From assembly GCA_030682755.1 (NCBI GenBank), contig JAUXNR010000753.1, positions 1 through 14,685 of the forward strand: 14,685 nucleotides of DNA, written 5' to 3'. Below are positions 7,033 through 12,309 of this stretch, piece by piece; positions within the stretch are counted from its first letter, which is position 1; every line of letters starts with the position of its first letter. The notes below the pieces were generated by a model that was not told where the DNA came from, ran no database searches, and worked only from the letters and a program-made list of their open reading frames with translations. Made by a program: the position numbers and the translations under genes. This DNA is from Flavobacterium sp. GTDB lineage: Bacteria > Bacteroidota > Bacteroidia > Flavobacteriales > Flavobacteriaceae.

Positions 7033-7068
7033 AAAAAGGATTTAAAATTTCGGTTTTAAATCCTTTTT
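7033..7068 (+). terminator. Intrinsic terminator after the adaptor gene
   Basis: A perfect 11-bp inverted repeat, AGGATTTAAAA (7037-7047) and TTTTAAATCCT (7054-7064), surrounds a 6-base TTTCGG loop. Flanking AAAA and TTTT (7033-7036, 7065-7068) extend the stem. It ends the tolC/adaptor operon 19 bases after the adaptor stop. The -7 box for tsaB begins 10 bases later. Confidence 0.88.
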
Positions 7069-7077
7069 ATTTTATAG

Positions 7078-7085
7078 TATCTTTG
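7078..7085 (+). promoter_or_regulatory. Bacteroidota -7 promoter box for tsaB
   Basis: TATCTTTG, followed by C, is a full match to TAnnTTTG and a typical form in flavobacteria. The tsaB ATG is at 7102, so the leader would be about 10-13 nt. Any -33 element would fall inside the preceding terminator hairpin, and none is clear. Confidence 0.68.
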
Positions 7086-7101
7086 CGACTTTATTGAATG
7101 T

Positions 7102-7761
7102 ATGTGTTATATTTTAAATATCGAAACATCCACAAAGAACTGTTCGGTTTCTTTGGCTTTGTATGGCGAAATTATTAGTAGTAGAGAAGTGGCTGATTTG
7201 GGTTATTCTCATGCAGAAAAATTACATGTGTTTATTTCAGAAGTTTTGGCTGAAGGTGCTATTCAAATTTCTGATTTAAGTGCTGTTGCCATTAGTATGG
7301 GGCCTGGATCATATACAGGATTACGGATAGGAGTTGCTGCAGCTAAAGGCTTGTGCTATGCAGCATCGATTCCTTTGATTGCTGTTGATACGATGGAAAT
7401 ACTAGCTCGTCAGATTCAAGTAACAGAAGGCATAATTGTTCCGATGATTGATGCCAGAAGGATGGAAGTATATACCGCAACGTTTGACAAAGATTACAAT
7501 AAACTAAAACCTACACAAGCTGTAATTATTACGGAAGATTTTTATGCGAATGAAGATGAAAAAATGACACTTTTGGGAGATGGAGCCATAAAGTGTGAAG
7601 GAATTCTAAACCAACCACAATTTACGATACTTACCAAAGCAAATTACCCATCTGCTTTACAAATGGGTAACTTAAGTTATGCTGGTTTTAACAAAAATGA
7701 ATTTGTTGATATTGCTTATTTTGAGCCTTTTTATTTAAAAGATTTTTACTTGAACAAGTAA
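7102..7761 (+). CDS. tsaB: tRNA threonylcarbamoyladenosine biosynthesis protein TsaB
   Basis: A 219-residue cytoplasmic ASKHA-fold protein. TsaB is the scaffold partner of TsaD and TsaE that transfers the threonylcarbamoyl group to A37 of ANN-decoding tRNAs (t6A). The start NIETSTKNCSVSL is the family's phosphate-1-like strand. Residues 61-83 carry AVAISMGPGSYTGLRIGVA, the near-invariant TsaB signature. The region after YSHAEKLHV lacks the metal-binding HxxxH of TsaD, as expected for TsaB. The length is usual for the family. ATG 7102 sits about 17 bases after a consensus -7 box; the ATG at 7098 is out of frame. The gene is transcribed alone, and its stop is 4 bases from that of a convergent gene. 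Confidence 0.93.
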   Translation: MCYILNIETSTKNCSVSLALYGEIISSREVADLGYSHAEKLHVFISEVLAEGAIQISDLSAVAISMGPGSYTGLRIGVAAAKGLCYAASIPLIAVDTMEILARQIQVTEGIIVPMIDARRMEVYTATFDKDYNKLKPTQAVIITEDFYANEDEKMTLLGDGAIKCEGILNQPQFTILTKANYPSALQMGNLSYAGFNKNEFVDIAYFEPFYLKDFYLNK

Positions 7762-7776
7762 ATTTTTATAAAATTT
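7760..7776. repeat. AT-only inverted repeat over two convergent stop codons
   Basis: AAATTTT (7760-7766), TAT, AAAATTT (7770-7776) form a perfect 7-bp hairpin covering the ends of both tsaB and the convergent exported-protein gene. It is the only structure available for termination in this 4-base gap. Because it is made only of A-T pairs it would be weak. Confidence 0.35.
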
Positions 7777-8443
7777 CGTTTATGTAAGTAAACAACCTTT
7801 CCATGTTTTCATCTTTCGTAAGTGAAATGTTGTTGTCTTTTATGAATTTGCTGATTTCTTTTTCTTTTCCAGCAAACATTTTGTCTAAATCTTTCTTTTT
7901 TCTTGAGAAATATCTCGGTTCAGATTCTCCAATTTGAATAAAATAATCTGGATCAACCTTTCTGTATTTTGCAGGAGTAGCAGTTTCATAACTGTTTTTT
8001 GGTTCTACAGCTTCATCAATTACTATTTTTTCCTTTTTAAAGTATTTCACTTTCTCGTTGTTACTGACAATATTTAAATACCCAGATGCAAATTCTCCTT
8101 TTTTATCAAAGTAATCAGTGTAGATATAATTGAAATTAGCCACAGATGTAATGGTTAAGTTCTTTTGCGGAACTAAAATGGTGACTTTATTACCTTCTGA
8201 AAGCTCAATTTCATCTTTATGGGCATTATATTTAAAGAGAATGCTTTCTGTGGCATTTGATGCTTTTCCAGAAATATAATTATCAATAACATAGGGAGTA
8301 CCCATGATAGTTGGCTTTGATTTAACATTTCCTCTGGCATTCATATCGTTTTGCAGGCGAATTAATTCTTGATTATCCTGAGAATAAACGAAAGTGTTTA
8401 ATAAAAACACGATAATAGCTGAAAAAATTAATTTAGTTTTCAT
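7766..8443 (-). CDS. Exported protein of unknown function, coupled to mscS
   Basis: A 225-residue protein with a clear signal peptide (MKTKLIFSAIIVFLLNTFVYSQ, cleavage near residue 21). I do not recognise a named family. The mature part has an N-terminal beta-rich region with lysines and threonines (about residues 40-135, including GNKVTILVPQKNLTI). A DPDYFIQIGESEPRYFSRKKKDL stretch follows (about 163-185). A charged helical C-terminus then resembles the KFIKDNNISL...YIN ends seen in many small exported Bacteroidota proteins. No cysteines or catalytic motif are obvious. Its ATG overlaps the mscS stop by 4 nt (ATGA type), so it is probably translated by coupling and made together with MscS. 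A periplasmic partner of the channel or a stress protein is possible, which is inference only. Confidence 0.75.
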   Translation of the reverse strand: MKTKLIFSAIIVFLLNTFVYSQDNQELIRLQNDMNARGNVKSKPTIMGTPYVIDNYISGKASNATESILFKYNAHKDEIELSEGNKVTILVPQKNLTITSVANFNYIYTDYFDKKGEFASGYLNIVSNNEKVKYFKKEKIVIDEAVEPKNSYETATPAKYRKVDPDYFIQIGESEPRYFSRKKKDLDKMFAGKEKEISKFIKDNNISLTKDENMERLFTYINEIL

Positions 8444-9288
8444 GATTTTTCATTTAAATAGTTAATATGTACATCTCTTTGAGGAAAAGGGATTGTAACG
8501 CCATTTTCATCAAATTTGAGTTTTATTTGTTCCAATATATCAGATCGCATTTCAAAAAAGTCTTCAAGTTTTGACCAAGGTCTAACAGCCAAATCAATTG
8601 AACTGTCTGCCAAATCACGAACTAAAACTATTGGCTTAGGATCTTTTAGAACTTTAGGGTGATTCAGCATTACTTCTAATGCTAATTCTTTAGCTAATTT
8701 TATGTTTGAACTATAACTAATTCCAATTGTTAAATCTGCTCTTCGAGTTGTAGCAAAAGTGTAATTAATTATCGTTCCGTTAGACAAAGCTCCATTTGGC
8801 ACAAAAATGGTTTGGTTATCTGTCGTTGAAAGTTGTGTTACAAATATTTGAATTTGTTTCACAGTTCCCATTACACCTTGAGCTTCAATGAAGTCTCCAA
8901 CTTTAAAAGGTTTGAACATTATAATTAAAACGCCACCGGCAAAATTTGCTAACGAACCTTGTAGAGACAAACCAATTGCTAAACCTGCAGCACCAATTAT
9001 GGCTACAAACGAAGAGTTTTCAACCCCTAAACGGGAAATTACAGTTACAAAAAGTAATATTTTTAAAGTCCAAATTAAAATATCCGCCAAAAATTTTGAA
9101 AGGGTTGGCTCCATTTCTCGTTTAACCATGACACTCATGATTAATTTTTTGATTAATTTAATGACGGTCCAACCAACGGCAAAAATGATTGCTGCTGAGA
9201 TTAATCTAGGCGAATATTCCATTAAAACGGTCGTAAAATAATCCCAATAACGGGTAATAAAATCGGCGTTTATAGTAATTAAATCCAT
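8440..9288 (-). CDS. mscS: MscS-type small-conductance mechanosensitive channel
   Basis: A 282-residue inner-membrane protein, close to the 286 of E. coli MscS. It forms a homoheptameric pore opened by membrane tension on osmotic downshock. Three predicted helices lie at about residues 26-50, 66-88 and 93-125. The third is the pore helix, rich in small residues: AIIGAAGLAIGLSLQGSLANFAGG. The beta domain follows with FKVGDFIE, VPNGALSNGTIINY and a C-terminal IPFPQRDV (residues 266-273), a strong family signature. I use ATG 9288 (MDLITINADF) because the frame can be extended only to a TTG at 9327, and those 13 extra codons are the two arms of a terminator-like hairpin. The gene directly abuts the T tract of that hairpin and is coupled to the exported-protein gene downstream. 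Confidence 0.92.
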   Translation of the reverse strand: MDLITINADFITRYWDYFTTVLMEYSPRLISAAIIFAVGWTVIKLIKKLIMSVMVKREMEPTLSKFLADILIWTLKILLFVTVISRLGVENSSFVAIIGAAGLAIGLSLQGSLANFAGGVLIIMFKPFKVGDFIEAQGVMGTVKQIQIFVTQLSTTDNQTIFVPNGALSNGTIINYTFATTRRADLTIGISYSSNIKLAKELALEVMLNHPKVLKDPKPIVLVRDLADSSIDLAVRPWSKLEDFFEMRSDILEQIKLKFDENGVTIPFPQRDVHINYLNEKS

Positions 9289-9322
9289 AAAAAAACTCTC
9301 AAATAAATTGTTTATTTGAGAG
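9289..9322 (-). terminator. Terminator-shaped hairpin and T7 tract directly before mscS
   Basis: On the - strand, CTCTCAAATAAA (9322-9311), a CAA loop, and TTTATTTGAGAG (9307-9296) form a perfect 12-bp stem followed by seven T (9295-9289). The mscS ATG starts at the next base. It probably terminates transcripts of the LEA-like gene whose stop is at 9372. If mscS transcripts start upstream of it, the same element would be a leader hairpin controlling mscS. No full TAnnTTTG box is seen between 9323 and 9371; TATATTGC (9332-9325 on the - strand) is a poor match. Confidence 0.8.
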
Positions 9323-9371
9323 TGCAATATACTATTTTTAAGTTTGTTTTATTTTAAAAAAAGATTAAAAT

Positions 9372-9836
9372 TTAGTCTGCATTTTCATCTGAAACCTTTC
9401 TGATTTCTTCAATTTTCTCTTCCAAATCTTCAGTAACTTCTTCTGCTTTTTCTTTTACTTCTTCCGTTACTTCTTCTGCTTCTTCTGCAAACTTTGAGAC
9501 TACTTCTTCAGTTTCTTCTGTAGCTGGGGCAGTATAGTTATGAATTTTTTCTTTTACATCATCTGCCAAATTGCCTAATTTTTCTTCTGCTTTTTCAGCA
9601 AAATCTGAAACAGTCTCTTTTGCTTTTTCTGCAAAATTTTCTACTTTTTCTTTCACTTCAGGATAAGATTCTTTAGCATTTTCTACTGCTTTCTCCACGT
9701 ATTCTTCAGCTTTTGAAGCATACTCTGAAGCCTTTTCTTTTGCTTGATCCAAAACTGTCTCTGCTTTTTCGGTTACTTCTGATGCTGTTTCTTTGGCAGA
9801 ACCGAATAAATTTTTAAAAAAACTTCCTAATCCCAT
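9372..9836 (-). CDS. LEA-like hendecad-repeat helical protein
   Basis: A 154-residue, highly charged protein made almost only of A, E, K, V, T, S and D, with no cysteine or tryptophan. After a short amphipathic start (MGLGSFFKNLFGSAK), 11-residue units repeat in register: residues 14-24, 25-35, 36-46, 47-57, 65-75, 76-86 and 87-97 (for example VENFAEKAKET, VSDFAEKAEEK, LGNLADDVKEK). A short break (YTAPATEETE, about 101-110) separates a second, more acidic set with EEVTEEVKEKA (121-131) and EEVTEDLEEKI (132-142). This is the pattern of group 3 LEA and YtxH-like stress proteins, which fold into amphipathic helices on drying or on membranes. There is no signal peptide, so it is cytoplasmic. It has its own consensus -7 box. 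The neighbour downstream is mscS, in keeping with an osmotic-stress role (inference). Confidence 0.8.
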   Translation of the reverse strand: MGLGSFFKNLFGSAKETASEVTEKAETVLDQAKEKASEYASKAEEYVEKAVENAKESYPEVKEKVENFAEKAKETVSDFAEKAEEKLGNLADDVKEKIHNYTAPATEETEEVVSKFAEEAEEVTEEVKEKAEEVTEDLEEKIEEIRKVSDENAD

Positions 9837-9861
9837 TGTGTTTGATTTTTTTGGTGAATGC

Positions 9862-9869
9862 CAAATTTA
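9862..9869 (-). promoter_or_regulatory. Bacteroidota -7 promoter box for the LEA-like gene
   Basis: On the - strand TAAATTTG followed by GC matches TAnnTTTG fully. It lies 25 bases before the ATG at 9836, giving a leader of about 15-20 nt. A TTTTTTTTG run lies directly upstream, but no -33 element is seen at normal spacing. Confidence 0.6.
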
Positions 9870-9894
9870 CAAAAAAAAGCTAACGTTTTTATTT

Positions 9895-11916
9895 TTAGTT
9901 GTTTAATTCTTTTACAACATCTTCAAAGTGTGTTGAAGGAGCTAAGCAACTTCTGTTTTGACAAACATAAAAAAGCGTTTTTTTGTCAACATAACGGTGT
10001 CGTAAAAAAGGTAATTCACTTGTTTTATTGCATCCCGCAAGAATTATATTTGGGAAATAACCCTTGTTGATTTCCTTCATATGTTTTAAATGATTTTCTC
10101 CACAAATGGCAAGTTCTTTTTGATTTTCTGAAAAATGGAGTGCGGCTAACAACCAATTTGAAAAAGCAGAAGGATAATCTATGGAAGAAAATACAGTTTG
10201 AATCATTTGACGAGAGACTTCTTCAAAAAATAAATTTTCAAAATATATGCTAAGTTTAAATAAGTTTACGGCCATTACGGAATTCGAAGCCGGGATTACA
10301 TTGTCTTCCAATTCAAAATGATTGGCGATTAATGCGTCATCTAAATCTGAAGTGAATCTAAAGAATTTTTTATCTTGATCATAAAAATGATCTAAACAAT
10401 AATTGGTTAAATTTTTGGAATGTTGCAACCATTTTTCGTCAAAAGTTGTTTCATAAAGACCGATAAAGCTATCAATCACAAAGGCGTAATCTTCTAAGAA
10501 TCCATTTATAGTTGCTTTTTCGTTTTTATAGGTATGAAACAAACTGCCTGATTCTGTCATGAGATTGGAAAGTATGAAATTTGCATTTTTTATAGCAATT
10601 TTTAATAAATCCTCATTCCCCAGAGCTTTGTAACTGTCAATGAATCCTTTTGTTAGAATGGCATTCCACGATGTGATACATTTGTCATCCAATCTAGGTT
10701 TTGGCCGAAATTCTCTTTTTTCAAACAAAAGTTTTTCCCAATCTCTTTTTTTGTTTTGAAATGTTTTTGCGTCTATTGAATTTTGGGTTGCAATGGTTTC
10801 AATAGCATCTTTTTGAATTAAAACATAGTTTCCATTTTCCCAATGTCCAAAATCGTTAATATTAAAAACTTGGCTGAATAGGTCAAAATCATCTTTCAGC
10901 AGCGTTGATAGTTCTTCTTTGGTCCAAACATAAAATGCACCTTCTTCCAAATGTTGCTTTTCATTCAGGCTATCAGCATCTATAGCGGAGTAAAAACCAC
11001 CTTTTTCGTTTAACCATTCTCTCTCTATAAAATTGGTGGTTTTTTCAATGATTTCTTTATAAACTTCATTCTTAGTAAGTTTATAAGCATCAGCATAAAC
11101 CGATAAAAGTTGACCGTTATCGTATGCCATTTTTTCAAAATGAGGCACGTGCCATTTCATGTCAACAGAATATCTGGAAAAGCCTCCGTCAACGGTGTCA
11201 AAAATCCCGCCTTGAGCCATTTTGGTTAATGTGAGGTTAACGTATTCAAGTATTTTTTCGTTTTTGGATATGAATCCATATTTGAGTAAAAATTGATAAT
11301 TGTTTGGCATCATAAATTTTGGAGCTCGGTTATAGCCGCCAAATTCCCAGTCAAAACTTTTTTCCCATTTAGATAAATAGGCTTCCAGTTTTTTAAAGTC
11401 AATTGTTTTGTTGTCTGTTTGGCTATCAATCAATCCTGAATTTTCAATGCCTTCATGTAATTTTTCGGCATAGTCAACCATTTTTTCAGGTTGTGTCTCA
11501 TATAGTTCCTGAAGCTGTTCCAACGTATTTATCCAATCGTTTTTTCTGAAATAGGTGCCGCCCCAAACCGGTTTTCCATTCGGAAGGCAAACTACATTTA
11601 GCGGCCAGCCACCACGTCCGGTCATTATTTGAACCGCTTTCATATAAATAGCGTCCACATCCGGGCGTTCTTCCCGATCAACTTTTATGTTTACAAAGCT
11701 ATGGTTCATGACTTGAGCCACTTCTTCATTTTGAAAACTTTCGTGTTCCATCACGTGGCACCAATGGCAAGCAGAGTAGCCGATGCTAATTAATATAAGT
11801 TTGTTTTTTTCTTCAGCATCTTTTAGTGTTTTGTTGTTCCAGGCTTTCCAATGAACAGGATTATTGGCGTGTTGCAACAAATAGGGACTGGTTTCTTGTT
11901 TGAGTTCGTTTTGCAT
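9895..11916 (-). CDS. DUF255 thioredoxin-domain protein (YyaL/spermatogenesis-associated protein 20 family)
   Basis: A 673-residue cytoplasmic protein, full length for the family. The N-terminal DUF255 thioredoxin-like domain opens with NELKQETSPYLLQHANNPVHW and carries YSACHWCHVMEHESF, with the redox pair C50-H-W-C53. DREERPDVDAIYM and TGRGGWPLNV follow, all near-invariant in the family. The rest (about residues 180-600) is an (alpha/alpha)6-barrel-like region resembling N-acylglucosamine 2-epimerase or glycosidase folds, with WHVPHFEKMAYDN and FYSAIDADS as landmarks. The C-terminus ends with the family's YVCQNRSCLAPS segment, a second pair of cysteines. The biochemical function is not established. 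The start at ATG 11916 follows a terminator-like hairpin by only 14 nt, so the transcript may come from the dodecin-like gene upstream. No clear terminator follows. Confidence 0.9.
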   Translation of the reverse strand: MQNELKQETSPYLLQHANNPVHWKAWNNKTLKDAEEKNKLILISIGYSACHWCHVMEHESFQNEEVAQVMNHSFVNIKVDREERPDVDAIYMKAVQIMTGRGGWPLNVVCLPNGKPVWGGTYFRKNDWINTLEQLQELYETQPEKMVDYAEKLHEGIENSGLIDSQTDNKTIDFKKLEAYLSKWEKSFDWEFGGYNRAPKFMMPNNYQFLLKYGFISKNEKILEYVNLTLTKMAQGGIFDTVDGGFSRYSVDMKWHVPHFEKMAYDNGQLLSVYADAYKLTKNEVYKEIIEKTTNFIEREWLNEKGGFYSAIDADSLNEKQHLEEGAFYVWTKEELSTLLKDDFDLFSQVFNINDFGHWENGNYVLIQKDAIETIATQNSIDAKTFQNKKRDWEKLLFEKREFRPKPRLDDKCITSWNAILTKGFIDSYKALGNEDLLKIAIKNANFILSNLMTESGSLFHTYKNEKATINGFLEDYAFVIDSFIGLYETTFDEKWLQHSKNLTNYCLDHFYDQDKKFFRFTSDLDDALIANHFELEDNVIPASNSVMAVNLFKLSIYFENLFFEEVSRQMIQTVFSSIDYPSAFSNWLLAALHFSENQKELAICGENHLKHMKEINKGYFPNIILAGCNKTSELPFLRHRYVDKKTLFYVCQNRSCLAPSTHFEDVVKELNN

Positions 11917-11923
11917 AAATTAA

Positions 11924-11953
11924 AATAAAAAAGCGTTCCTTTTGAGAACGCTT
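11924..11953 (-). terminator. Terminator hairpin between dodecin-like and DUF255 genes
   Basis: On the - strand AAGCGTTC (11953-11946), a 7-base loop, and GAACGCTT (11938-11931) form a perfect 8-bp stem followed by TTTTATTTT. It lies 20 bases after the dodecin-like stop and 14 bases before the ATG of the DUF255 gene. It ends the small upstream transcript or, if read through, sits in the leader of the DUF255 gene. Confidence 0.82.
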
Positions 11954-11973
11954 AAAATTACAATTTTAATTCA

Positions 11974-12174
11974 TTATTCCAGTTCAAAAGTGATTTTTAG
12001 ATTCACTCGAAACTCCAGAACATTTCCGTCTTTTACAACCGCACTTTGGTCTTGCACGTAAGCAGAACGAATGTTTTTTAATGATTTTGCTGCTTGAGCA
12101 ATAGCTTTTCGTGTGGCATCCTCCCAGCTTTTTTCTGAACTGGAAAGCACTTCAATTACTTTTAAGATTGCCAT
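11974..12174 (-). CDS. Dodecin-like protein
   Basis: A 66-residue protein with the dodecin fold pattern: strand MAILKVIEVLSSS, helix SWEDATRKAIAQAAKSLKNI, then strands SAYVQDQSAVVKDGN and LEFRVNLKITFELE. Dodecins form hollow dodecamers that store or buffer flavins. Family features are present: SSSEKSWEDA before the helix and a final F-E-L/V strand. The Trp that stacks on the flavin in characterised dodecins lies just after the helix (N-x-x-W-x-E-V). Here that position is Ser37 in NIRSAYV. The Gln of the last strand is Arg56. Flavin binding is thus doubtful, and the call is the fold, not the ligand. The length is normal. The start at ATG 12174 has a near-consensus -7 box upstream, and the gene is followed by its own terminator hairpin. 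Confidence 0.85.
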   Translation of the reverse strand: MAILKVIEVLSSSEKSWEDATRKAIAQAAKSLKNIRSAYVQDQSAVVKDGNVLEFRVNLKITFELE

Positions 12175-12192
12175 AGGATATATTTTAAGAAA

Positions 12193-12200
12193 TAAAGATA
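12193..12200 (-). promoter_or_regulatory. Near-consensus -7 box for the dodecin-like gene
   Basis: On the - strand TATCTTTA differs from TAnnTTTG only in the last base. It lies 18 bases before the ATG at 12174, giving a leader of about 10 nt. No -33 element is evident. Confidence 0.45.
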
Positions 12201-12243
12201 ATCATTTTATTCAAATCTTTAAAGTATTACTTACATGAATTGA

Positions 12244-12261
12244 TAACATTCACTTAACATT
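12244..12261 (+). promoter_or_regulatory. Tandem TAACATT repeats with 11-bp period upstream of the phosphate transporter
   Basis: TAACATT at 12244-12250 is repeated exactly at 12255-12261 with a 4-base spacer (CACT). A partial copy (CTTACAT, 12230-12236) lies further upstream. Seven-base direct repeats with a 4-base spacer are the layout of the E. coli Pho box, and TTAACA-type direct repeats are bound by B. subtilis PhoP. The site lies 48 bases before the ATG of a phosphate transporter, close to where an activator would replace a -33 element. Assignment to a PhoB/PhoP-type regulator is inference. Confidence 0.45.
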
Positions 12262-12279
12262 AGATTGAAATAGTTAACG

Positions 12280-12287
12280 GAATTTTG
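12280..12287 (+). promoter_or_regulatory. Weak candidate -7 box for the PiT gene
   Basis: GAATTTTG followed by C differs from TAnnTTTG only in its first base. It is 22 bases before the ATG at 12310. The adjacent tandem repeats would then lie about 33-50 bases upstream of the predicted transcription start, a normal activator position. Confidence 0.35.
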
Positions 12288-12309
12288 CAGAACATTTTTA
12301 ACCATTATA

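Noticed and set aside
8888..9241. 117-residue open frame on the + strand antisense to mscS
   Set aside because: Its composition mirrors the opposite strand of conserved MscS helices, with no independent signal.
9289..9327. TTG-initiated 13-residue N-terminal extension of MscS
   Set aside because: The extra codons are encoded entirely by the hairpin arms and T tract, and the ATG at 9288 gives the normal MscS length.
9372..9836. Repetitive DNA that could be read as a satellite or CRISPR-like array
   Set aside because: The repetition comes from codons for 11-residue protein repeats. Units are degenerate at DNA level and there are no spacers.
9858..10070. 70-residue open frame on the + strand over the DUF255 gene end
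   Set aside because: It is antisense to conserved family segments, including the C-terminal cysteine region. Its start lies in the LEA-like gene's promoter area.
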